DNA of 64,000 nt from Chondrosia reniformis (lineage: Eukaryota; Porifera; Demospongiae; Chondrillida; Chondrillidae). Of the stretch, positions 32,701 through 45,600 are shown one piece after another. The notes below the pieces were generated by a model, which saw only the letters and a list, made by a program, of their open reading frames with translations, was not told the origin of the DNA and made no database searches. Location: positions 1,700,001-1,764,000 of the forward strand of contig OX359199.1 of assembly GCA_947172415.1 (NCBI GenBank), read 5' to 3'. The translations under genes were made by a program, and so were the position numbers. Position 1 is the stretch's first letter; each line of letters opens with the position of its first letter.

Positions 32701-35700
32701 ACACTTTCCATGTATGCACAACACAGAAGCAGACTCACTGAAGCCTCAAGGTAAAGGAATGGTAATTCAATACTAACACAAAACCCAAACCAGACATGTT
32801 TAGTTCAGCTAGGGCTCGGTCTAACTTATAGGTGATAGATTAAATGTGACAGCTAACCCACAAAGAAAATCAAGCATTAATTCACCAAAACCAGCATGTA
32901 ATATAGTGTAATACGTGGTAACTCCTTAGATACAGAAAACTAAAGTACCACTAATCAATTAACAGTACTACAGTATATAAATAGATAATAAGCATAGAAA
33001 TGTGTGAGCTATAATATCATATAGGTATCTAAAAAATACAACATGATCAGTTCTCCAAAGAAATAATCTAGCATACAACATATAGCAATATCTGGAGTAT
33101 TGTTTTACAGATCATATATTATATGTTATACAGTAGTAGTATGGTATACAATCTGTGAAATCCAATACATACTATATGTAGATATTATATATACTGTATG
33201 TACGTATACGTACGTACATAGGTGTACTACAGATATCTGCTATGAATTGATTACATTGATGATATTTACCTGTACCCTAGCTACTACACTGGCAACTCAT
33301 TTTGACTAGTCCCTTCAAATTACAAAGCAAGCTAATCAATTAGGATTACAACAGGAAATGCATTAAAGTGAAGGAACATTACTTCAACTTAAAACCCATC
33401 ATCAAATAAAACACTTGTGGTTTCCTATATAATCAGTAGTTGGACACTACAGTCTTAGTAAGAGTACATAATTGCTTACAATTCTGGCAGAATTCTCAAA
33501 TTGAGTATTATAAATTATAGGAGATCATGGCTGAAGTGTATTACCAACAATTTCTAACTTGTTTATCACATTAAATTAAAATTCAAATGCTGATACATTC
33601 CTTGTTCATTGTAATAAAACTGGTTTTGTCAAATTGAAATAACATGTTTTTGAAATACAGTTCATTACATATAGCTCAAGTCAACTATAAAAAGGTTTAT
33701 CTGTTTTCCCACAACCTTCAATCTGACATATAATCCAGCTACAGTACCTACTTAACAAATACAGTTGCTATCACATTGTAAAAGACAAATCAGGTAATAT
33801 TTAGGTGTGATATTGAGGTGTCATCCGAACGCTGAAGGATTTCAAAGGAGCTAGCGAATCGTGCTGAAGACGTGTAGTCTAGAGATGACAAGCAAAAGCT
33901 TCAGTGTGGAGGCAATGGTGTATCATGTGTATGAAGACAAATACTGCCAAAATTTCACAGAGTGCAATTTTCGCGGTTTAAAACTTATCCGCGAAAAATG
34001 CGAAAATTGTGCTCCTCAAAAATTTGCTGCCATACGGTATGGTGTTGTATAGTATATGGTGTAAACAGTCATCGGACATACCTTTGACATGTGGGCAGTT
34101 TATATACAAGATTACTGGTTATTATGTATACATAACTGAATTTCCTCATTTAAAACAAAGCAAGTACACAGTCCATTATTATGGATTAATTTTCCTTGAT
34201 TAATATACCATTCATATATATAAATACATATTATTGTCTTTTATATAGTCAAATATACCAAAGAACTATTGTTATAAAACCACTGATAATCTGCTAATTA
34301 TTACTAACTTCGTATATAAACGTACAATATACAATATACTTGATGCTAATAGTCATCCTGAATGGCCTATGATACTCATCTGAAGGTACATACGTACTGT
34401 AGTCAGTACCTTTCATACAGTAATTACATATTTAAATAGGGCTGTTCCATCAGAGTGGAGACATTCCTATGTTTCAATGACAACATATAGGTAGCTTGGC
34501 TAGGGACCTCTATGAATCAATGACTCAGTGGGAAACACAATTCCATCGTTAATACTGGACAAAAGTGTTTCAAAAGCCAAAGGAATCAAATGACTATATA
34601 GCTAGGCATTTAATTAATAATATATGGAAAACTGTATTTATAAGACTGCAAGTGGTATATTTCAAAACACCTACATAGAATCAGTAAAGTCTTCAATACA
34701 AAACATGACTATAATACAAACATACGTAGATACATCAGCTATGATTAATAAAAACATTAAACATAAAGCAACTAAGCTACAAAGTAGTTGTCCTGTATCC
34801 GCATCCAAAGCTCTCACCAGGTTTAGTTCCCTATAGCCTTTTAATTTATGACAGAATAGGCATGAATAGGCATGTGTATGTACGTAGGAAAGTGGTGTAT
34901 TAGATTATTCTTGTAGAAATGATATTATGCACAGGTTCATTGACTGTAGATGCTTAACAGATTGTAGGATAAACTTGTCCAAAGAGTACATGTGACACAG
35001 TGGAACAGAAGAATAAAGAGAAGACTCTTGTATCCTCATCTATAGAGCTTTCACTAGGTTTAGTTCCTTTAGGCCCTATAGCTGTAGAATAGATGTACGT
35101 ATTATGCAGGTGTGTTGAATTTCATACCTGGATCTATAATTTGGCAAAAAATGAGCATTTAGATGTATTTCGAACACCATATCTGGTGCCATAGTGCCAG
35201 ATATCCTCCCTGAGTATGTAGAAAAATGTTAGACCACCACCAGAGGATAAAAATTACACAATCAATTTTCCTATTCCTGTAAATTACATATACGTATGAC
35301 AAAAAGCCTAATGATTAAACCTATAGAGAGCTTTGGATGAGTATGGAAGTTTCTCTATGCTATTCTGTTCCAATAATCCATGGATGAGGTTAAACGTACA
35401 TGTAATTCTTTTCTTTGTTCTTTTACTAAGCCATAAAGCTCTTACTACATGTCTTTTTTAAGTGATCAACCACACGTGTTAACTTACATTGTGCGGATGC
35501 ATATTAAATACAATTCCCTCACTCTGTATACGTATGTGCATTTAATTCAAATGTATGAAATTAATAATTACTGTCAATAGAATGAACAAGGAAATTATTA
35601 ACCGTTTTAACCGTTCTCCGAAAAAGGCCTTATAGCACAGTGGTAAACTTGAGTTTTCTGACGATTTTTACTACAAATTACTGTCAATAGTCTTTACATA

Positions 35701-36675
35701 GCCTACATTCTCAGTACAAGTAATATACAGAACAATTCTTAAAACTAACTAACTTCTAATTGTGCTTCTAGACATTCTGACATTCTAAATGTTAAGGATG
35801 ATCCATGGCCATCTAAAAGATAAGATACGTATAGTAACTAGCTAGACATGTAACATCTAAAGTAACAAAGTACTAAAGGAAATACCTTCATACAAATTTA
35901 CATTTGGTCATAAACAAATACAATAGTGCAACAAGTTTCTCCTTTGAATAGATACAAGACCAAGGGAATGACATACACTTGATTTCTATGGCTAACAGTC
36001 ATGTTTATATTTCATAGAATATTTATACCATTAAATCTATACAGCAACAAAATAGACAGGTACCTCACAAGATTTAGACACAAATTCTTTCTTTTGGAAA
36101 TCTATAAAATCAATATGACTGAAATGAGTGTATCTGTCTAAATGTCTGGCCCTTCTGCATGGTTTTAGTATTATGTAAGACTCTGGTTGCACGTTCTAGC
36201 ATAAATAAACAGATAAGCAATCAGGAAGTTAGGATGAAAAGTAAACTTGGTGGAATAGATTGTGGATTGTTGGAGGCTACTGCTCTGACCTTGCAATAGC
36301 TCAGGTGATGTGAGGCATGGAAGCCACGCCTCCATCTGGTTGCTCTTTATCAACCATACAGCAGCTATTTACAATAGATGAATAGAATTGTGGTTGTGTT
36401 TTTCCTAGTGTAATCCAGTCTATTTACACCGCCTCCACTTCAACCTTGTCATTTTGCTGCTGAATAAATCCAAAGTCACCAGCAAGAGAGAAGGCAGTGA
36501 ATTATCAAATCTGCATTACATAGTGGGAAGAAAGTGTCTCATATAATTGGCTCTTAAATTGCCAATTAATTAAAGGTACAGGACACTTAGGTATGTTCTA
36601 CACTAAGCTTAAAGATTTATTTATTAAAGAAAGTTTACTGTTCTCTTGTTATAGCTCTTGCCGAAATCTAACAAA

Positions 36676-39600
36676 ATGATAAGCAACAAATTAGTGGGAC
36701 TTCTTGTTCAATACTGGTTCTTGCAAACCTTTGTTCTAGTCGACGGACTAACGTATAACTACACACTGCTTGACAATCACCACTGTGACCCTCGCTACTG
36801 TGATAGTGATTCGACAGTAGTAAACGAAATCAAACTACATGCGAAAATATCGCGTAGAGATGTTCCTAACCTTTATCGTGTCCCAACGAAGCTTTTGGAT
36901 AATGCTGTCCTACCAGAACAATGCTACGTTCATTGCTTAGAAAAGGTATGTAGACATAATACCATAGACTATGATAATACTGTATCAAGGAACGTGATCA
37001 CGTGACCGAATTTATGCTCTTTTTTGCTGGTAGTATTTCAATGGTACTCAATTCTCTGGAGATGGATACAATATACCTAATACAGCAGCATTACGGTGTA
37101 TGGATAACATGGAGGTATAGACTGATGTACACAACCCTACTCATGTCATTATGCTTCTATTTCGTTGTTTTCTAGGCTTTTTTGTGCATTGCAGCTTGTC
37201 TGTATCATATAACCCCAGAGCATTCAGCCAATGTCTACAATCTTATTGGCGAAATTCAGAAAGATCTAGTGTTGGCTACCCTTTTTGCACCATCGTGGTC
37301 ATCCTCCAATGCTACACTAAATAATACGTATTCGGCACTCCAAAACTTGTCAAATATAGCTGCCAACTATACAAAATGCAGTGACTATTGTTCGCTGCCG
37401 GTAAGTTACACTTTCTCTATGACAAATGACTTTGATATGTAGAAGTACGTAAACGTTTGCTATATAAACGCTCGTGATACCTAAGTTTTTGTTGTAATAC
37501 GAAATTCGCTGAAGGAGCTCGTTGTATCATGGACTATCCATCCATGGTTGCATCAGATGGTTGCATACAATACTACATTCCTGCGCACTGCTTTATTTAT
37601 TCGATGACGTAAGACTACATCCAACCGCAGTGTAAACATTTAATCCTGTGCGGGATTATCAGTTGGAAGTATTATTCAGGAAGCCTGTTGTATGCAACCT
37701 GCTGTTTAGTTTAGTTATTGTTTAATGGAGTGGACTGATAGCATACATAAACTTTACTTAATTAAATCATTAAATTTGGCGGGAGTTTACAGATAATAGT
37801 ATTCACGGGTTGTGGTGTTTGAATTTCCCTCCAAAATGGAGTGGACATGGCCAAACTGTTATCTATATGACTGGTTTGTACCTTAACCCATAGGAATATG
37901 GTATCTGTGACACTGCTTTTGAAGGTAATCCAGATAAGGCAGCTTGTGCAACAAAGTGCAAATCTTCTCAAGTGTGCTCTAATATGTGTGACTTGATGTC
38001 AAATGTTTACAGCAAGCTTACAAGCACAAGTGCTGGTCAAAGTATGTTCATTATATAAATGCACAATGACTTGATAATGTTGACTTTAATAGAGTAAGGA
38101 TTCCTTCTAACTGCGTTGAACTTTAGAAAGGGTCAAAACTACTTCAACCAATCAATCATCATGCTCAACACACTTTTTAATACCATACATTGCATGAATG
38201 TTAAAAATAAAATTCCAGTAGTGGTTCAGCAACAGGATCATTGTTCCACTTGTAGACCATCCCATCCTTCTTTAAATATGGTAATAAGAATGGTTCCAAT
38301 CTATGCTTTGTTCAATTCCTATCAGCTAGTCTATGTGTACTCTGTCAAATGGTTTCACAAATTTATTCAGATATTCCTGAGAAGCCAACATCTGCACCTT
38401 CGATTTACTGGAATGAAGATGATGTAGATATTCAGAAAAGCAGACCATCACTTTATTACAACATAAGTGGTACACAACCTGAAAGCCTAAATGGATCAGT
38501 AATTGGAATAGTATGGAAGGTGGACTTTGGTGGTAATGAAATTCATTATTATCCTACTGTGAGTTCATAGGTCGTGCTATGATGTAATGCTTTATGATGA
38601 ATAGCCTATCCTAATTCAGTGTCTAGGTATTTAATTTGCATGATTTCAACTACCCTGATAATAAGAATGATCTCAAAAAAAATTAAATGTATTTTCTAAG
38701 TATCAATCTAGTTTCCTTGGTGTATCCTTTTAACATCTAATTGTTTTCTTCAATGCAATTTAGCATTTTCGAAGTTCCTTTGAGTTATCCCAAGAAGTGG
38801 AACACGAAGCAGGCAACTACGGTCACTACAGTCATTATAATCACACTGGTAGTCAAGGGTATTTGGATTTCATTGACTTCTGTGCAAAAACTGAAATTTC
38901 CTTTGCTTTGATCAATGAGTTTGGAGCATCAAATTTCTCAGCACCAGCTAAGGCCTGCATGCCAGGTGAACCTTTATATTCAAGTGCCCATACACCTCCT
39001 ACCTGTACTTGTTTAGTGGTTTCACACCTTTCTGGACATCACCACAAAATCATGTAGTGGAGCTATACAGCTCCATCCCTTTCATTTTAGGAGACCAGAG
39101 TCTGTAGCCCACACCTTGCAGGACAGTAGATGTCAATGCATGCACACAGCTCTATACACTGGCATACTTTATACTGTAATGAGGCTAATTTACCAAAGGT
39201 ATCTTTAGATGGTTCATCTCTGTACTTTGTGAGTCTCTAGAAATGCAGTTTGGTTAATCCTTTATGATCGGAATCTTTGACACTGGTAAAAAAGGGTCTC
39301 TTCTGGACACTCAAAAAGTCAAAAGATTGGTTATTTTCAAGTATATTCTACACACTTAGAAGAATCTATTACCAATAATTGTTGTCAATGTTTCAACTTG
39401 ATTCTGAATATACGTAGATTGTGGAGAACTAAATTTAAACTGTGACACACTGTACACCTTGATACACTGTACACTATAACAAATGGTATACTGTAACACT
39501 CTATACTGTGACATACAGCATTTACTGTAGATTGCTCTTTCCATTTCCATTAGGCACCTACTATCCAACTCCTCCTGCGTTTATGAATATTTCTGCTGAT

Positions 39601-42600
39601 ATTGACAAAAGCGGAGAAATGACATTGTTACTTACTCTCCCCTACAGTAAAGGTACGCTGAAGTAGTGCATGTATGTACGTACCAATACAGAGCAGTTTC
39701 ATCAGCTTGTATATATTCAATGTTTGATGTATACGCTATCTGTTGTAATTGTAGTGTTTAAATTGTTGCATAAAAATGTTTTGCATCTTCATGTTTATTA
39801 GAAACTACTGGCAAATGTCTCTTCTTGTAATACAGAGCATAAGGATGTTTCACAGTACATGGTGGTTGGAGAAATTAGCGGTGAACTCACAAGTACGGAG
39901 CCTGTAAATGGAAACTATTGTCTAGGCGCCAATGGTACAATGTTCTTCAAACATATATTCTCAAAGGTAACTGCAATGTGTGAAATATTTACCAGTGCAG
40001 TATTCTCTACCCACGCTGTCTGCTCTTTTGTTCTTTAATAGGATGAGGAATTGGTACTGGAAATTACAGTAAATGATTTACAAAAGTACAATTTTACTTT
40101 GGCATGGAACTGTATGGTGACATTTCATGTATGTGCTGCATATTTACTGTATTCTATGGATATGTTCCTTTTTATATAGTGGCAGACAATACTGTAAAGC
40201 CATGCACATGTACAATACATACTGTACATAATACCTACGTAATTACAAGTACTTACATCCAAATAATAGTAGTAGATCTGGTTGTGCACATTGATTTAGT
40301 TGACATGTTAAAGAATAAAGTGTATGAATAGATACGGTGTAGTTATACATGACCATAATTACTGTTACCATAGGATCAAATGTCAGGTTTTCTATCTGCA
40401 TCAAAATTCAAGGATTTAGATTTTTTGTCCCGTGGATCTTCATCAGCAAAAATGAGAACAGAGATTATAACTACTAGTTAAATCAAAAAGTTGAAACATG
40501 TAAATTCTTAAATTCTGTTGCGGATAGCTCAAATAAGAAATCAACTACAGATGTACTATTCATTTAGACCTCTGCATATATTATATATACATAATGTAGT
40601 TATATACTATAACGTTTAGAAGTATTCAATATAATATAGATAATATGTAAAGTCCTTCTACATGTTTGTAACTTGCGTATAGTGGTGGCTTTTCAGTAAT
40701 GAACTTATGTAGGTATATACGTATGTGATGTTATGTCTCACTTCTGTTTGTATTAATCTTACCAGTATTGAATAAATGCATTTAATTCTGTGTAGTTGAC
40801 TGTTGAACCTCATATTCCTCCAAATGATCAAGGGAAGCGGCCTTTGGAAACCACTGTCTCCTACAATCTAGAAGGTGTGCATACTCAGCAGTACTAATAT
40901 GGTCCCTTCTACGTATGTACACATTGAATTGAAGCTTTTGCATATTTGTCCATTTATTATATGTACGTATGTGTGTAATATAGGCATTATGTATATGAAT
41001 GTGATATAACCATCCAGATATGTGCAGTACACGTATGTGATATAGCCATGTGTGTCTAGTAACAAATTGTAATATACATATGTATGTAGATTCATGTAAT
41101 TCTTTAGTTGGTCATTCAGGTATGGATACATGTATAGTTGTTAAGAACTGTACGTATACAGTTTCAGAGCTAACATGTGCAAATATAATGTGCAACCAGA
41201 AGAAGCTAGTTTTTTTATTTCCTTTACAGAACTAGATTTTGGTAACCTGCAACTCATATTTCCCCAAAACGTGTCCTTTGTTCCTGTGAATGGACTGCCC
41301 ATTCTAACTTTAACACCACAACTGAATAGCTCAACCTATGGTATCATCAATGTAAGAACCTACTTCAAAGGATTTCGTAGTCAAGTTACTATTTTGCAGA
41401 CGAATGATCATCTCTTCCTGGATGCTACCAATGGCACAAGTAGTACTCAATCCTCAAGTATTAAGCATTGGGTATGTGACTGCTTTGAACTGCATATTTT
41501 ATGAAAATATAATAATTTCAAAAACAATGTGATATATATCACTTGTTATGTCTAATTGTAGTAATTTAATGTCAATAGAATTTGTTATTGAATCTGTAAT
41601 TAAACAATCTTTAATAATCATCATGAAGAAGGAAAAACATGAAAACATGAAAGAAGCAATTGCTAGTTCTCTGTCACTAAATTATAATTGTCACAGCAAT
41701 CCTTCATTCATATCCTATAGCTATACTGAATACAGTATTATTGTATACTGTCTTCATCTACCTTGCAGAACCCGTCACATTGTACCACCAATCTTTTATC
41801 TACTAAGTGTGTAACTTAAGCTGATACTTTACCGTTTCTACTAAATGTTTTCTTAAGATATAATTTCAAAACAATGTGGTATCACTTGTTATGTCTAATT
41901 GGAGTAATTTAATTTCAATAGAATTTTGTTATTGAACCTCTACAGGGGTCTAATGGCTCTATTGTCTACAGGAGTGAAGATCTCAGTTATTTAGGGACTT
42001 ACTGCCTGGTATCGGTCAAGGTGATGTTTTTTTGATGTTTTCTGTGAAATAGAGTGTCATCTGTCTGCCTAACACTCTCTTTACTGTAGTCTTCTTTGTT
42101 TTGTAGATAGTTCCAGTTATATTGCCTAATCTCAATTCACGCTACAAGTCTAATCTTACTGCAACCTTCAATACTAACATAACATTACAAAGTAAATTAT
42201 TATATATCATGTATTGAATGCAAACAATTTATGTTGCTCTAAAATTGTAGCTCCAAGACCATCTAAAGTGCTTAATGTGACAACAGTTCACAATGTTAAC
42301 CCAGATGGCCTTGTGTTTATAAATGTATCCTGGAGAGCTCCTGAGAATCCATACGGAACAGAAGAATTTAAAATATTCATATTTGAAGCTAACTTGGAAA
42401 AGAACCTAGTCCTCTTATCTGGAGATACTAAAGTATGCAATATTAAAATGGAGTTAATTGTACAATACCTGTATGGGTATTATGGAAAATCATTGGAATA
42501 TACATGTATTATTACACCATACCATTCAGGTAACCAGGTCCTATCTTGACACCTTTAATAGATCCCCAAACCATGATAAAACCTTGGTTACCTGGCTGAT

Positions 42601-45600
42601 ACGGTGATGTATTCCAGTGATTACTACTTGAGTATGTATATAATTTGGCACCCTTCTGTTTGCGGTTTGATTTTAATTTAATAACCAGAGTTTGATAAAG
42701 TATTTTGTATTTATGTCCTCCACATCTTTCCTCTGATAGGAGGTTCTTGCATCACCCAAGGCCCTATATTCCAGCGTTGTTGAAATGCAAGTCCTTGAAA
42801 GTGCACAATATACTATTGGAGTAAGAGAAAAAAATAAGACATTATTTAGCAATACTTTCATTAGACTGTATATGACCAAACACAATAACTTTGGAATCCA
42901 AACATAAACAAAATAGTCTAGATGTCCAATCTAGCTAGCTGAATGGATAATATATTAAAAAAATTAAATTCTATCAACAACTACAGTATGACTATAGTAA
43001 TACACCAATCATGGAAGATAAATATATATTGAAGGAAACAATCTTGGCATTTCTGTTTATTCTAAAAACATATTGAGTATGTTTATTTTACCTTTAGAAC
43101 TGTGCACTTGTATATTAAAGTAAATAGACATATTTGTTTAGCATAAACATGAGACTCCCCTCTCCTAGTTACTAAATGTACGCATGTACATCACCGTGGT
43201 AGTTAATGTATATATATATATATACATAGTATGCATGGCTTGGAAGTCTAAATCATTTCAATTTTGATTCCATGTATCTCAACATTAAATATTTTATCTA
43301 ATACATGCTAATTCAGCATTGTGTTTAATTAACATGTGTACAGATTCAAGCAAAGTCTAAATGGAATCTAAATAGTGAATGGGTGAATACAACTCTTATT
43401 ATTGAGTACAGTGGTAAAGGTAAGACGCCTCAAAGTCTGTTTGTATGCAGTAGGAAAGAGCACCCATTATGTCACTGTATTCATTGCTATGTGTTACATG
43501 CTTCCTACACTGTATAGCCATTCATACAACTTCACATTTGGGATTAAAAATGACCTAAATTCTGTTAAATCAGCATTTCATCCTGAATAAATTGCAACTT
43601 TCATGTTGCATTTGTGATAGATCTGTTCAAAGCACATTCAAAGGTTATTTGTATTGCTTATGTGTAAAAGGACAATATGATAGGTGTATAGTTCAATCTT
43701 TAGCTTGCCCTGATCAATCCTGTATCTCACTGGGGAATACGTATATGAATGCTGCTATCATGTACATACATGAGAATACTATGTAATCACTCTTATCATC
43801 CATACAAGGAAGACATAAAGCAAAAAACTCTATGAATCAAATAACGCTACTACTATGGATATAGATATGAAGCATGTCATATAAAAATAATAATAATAAT
43901 AATTGTTTATATTATTGTGACATGCCATACAAAGAACTGAAATCAGAAAAAAGATGGCCCAACCAGGTTTGGTTTACAAGTCACATATAGAGTAAAGATC
44001 ATCATATGTAGGGGTGTGTGGGGGGTGTTTGTGTGTGCTTTATAAAATAGAAGTTTTAACACATATATATATTATACAAAACTTAGTGACTTATGGTGTG
44101 AATACATGGAATATATGAGATCAGTAATTTGCTTGTTAGGATATGACATTATGAATGTAATCTTTTGTGGGATGGTCAGTGAGTGGAAATGAGGGATGAT
44201 TTTGGAACATTCATTGAATAACTTACTACCACCTACACATACGTATAACACACCTACTGATCTCATATATTCCATGTATTCACACCATAAGTCACTAAGT
44301 TTTGTATAATGTATATACATGTATGTGTAAAAACATCCTTTTTTATAAAGCACACACACATTATTATTATATCAGAGCTCATTTTCCATTGATTTGGCAA
44401 CTAAAGTAGTAGCTATAATTATAATGGAAGAGTTTGGGTTCCTAATATATTGTATGCATACATCAACGTTTACAAGTGATCTCCATTAATTGGCAAGTTG
44501 TATTCATTCCATCTAGGAATTCCGTTTTTTATTTGGGCAATCATTGGAGTTGTAGCTTTAGTAGCTCTTATATTACTCAGCCTCATAATTTGCTTGGTAA
44601 CTTGGTATTACAGAAGAAACAAAGTGATTGTTATACCTGTAAGTTGGACATAAGTATATATTAATTGGCTATTAATTGTGTCTAAATTTGTTTTAATTAT
44701 CAAAATGATGAAATATATCATCTAAGAATTAGCTTGTTTAGCCATCTCTTGTTTTGTCTGTTTTCGTAACATTTCCTCCTTCGAGCCTTAGTTGACTAAT
44801 TTATTCAAATGGTACCTTGAACAAGGTCAATGCCTCAACCATACATATATTCATATTTAGTCTTCTATAGGTACAGTAAGTACCTACCATTTGCCTCCTC
44901 TTAAAAATATCCCCCCTTGGAGACAATCAAATAGCCAAATTTTAATGATAAGCCAACATTGAGATAGGTAGCTCACCCATTTTGTCACCCATGTGATATT
45001 TTCAAAATGGAATCTTCTATATACGCATCTGTTTTATCTCAGCTCTAATTCACTGAATGCTTATGTATGTTGACAATGTTAGACCTCTGATCTCTTCATT
45101 GAGAATGCAATCGGTGATGATGCTTCAAATGAAAATATGCCACTTGTGAGCATGGATTTCTGGGAGATCAACCCCGAGGATATTATGGTACATGAACTTT
45201 TGGGTGAAGGTAATTTTGGGAAAGTGTACAGAGGTGAAGTTAAGTCAGCTGTTAACACACCCTCAACAAAGTGTCCAACCATTTCATCCAGTGGGTTGGT
45301 AGTAGCTGTGAAGCTATTAAAGCGTGAGTTAGCCAGACTTCGTATGTACGTACGTATGTGTACATACGTACAATATACAGCATAAATATCCTAATTTATT
45401 GGGACTCAGCAACAATTGTATTTAAAAACAAATTGAACGTTTCGACCCGGAGGCTGGTTTGGTGTAATACTTTCCAGTGATTATGTTTGCTTATATACCT
45501 TACCTACCTACATATTTGTGTCATGTTGTTGTAGCTGAAGCAAGCAATACGCTGAAGAGTGAATTCTTAAGAGAGATAGAAATGTTGAAAAAGATTAGTT

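Larger units (their letters stand above)
26678..36675. other. 10-kb intergenic region between divergent RTK genes
   Basis: I found no exon chain on either strand. It holds dispersed repeats: a MITE relative (27746-27816), a hammerhead-bearing repeat (30513-30690), decayed hammerhead-like cores (30911-30942, 31297-31325), a 57-bp-arm hairpin (31492-31633), another copy of the 30513 family (32530-32700) and several short fragments of it (27975-28025, 34785-34840, 35025-35080, 35318-35370). Near 33861-34020 is a CpG-richer piece with TTTTCGCGG words that looks like another old element. Since RTK-B and RTK-C are transcribed away from each other, their promoters should lie near the two ends. Confidence 0.5.

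Noticed and set aside
33861..34052. 63-codon open frame with SFSVEAMVYHVYEDKY, faintly like a short domain seen in repeat-derived genes
   Set aside because: It is isolated, with no splice partners, and runs into TTTTCGCGG palindromic repeat sequence. It is more likely an old element fragment.
35622..35670. Possible tRNA remnant (TTATAGCACAGTGGTAAAC)
   Set aside because: Only a weak A-box-like word is present, with no B box or cloverleaf.
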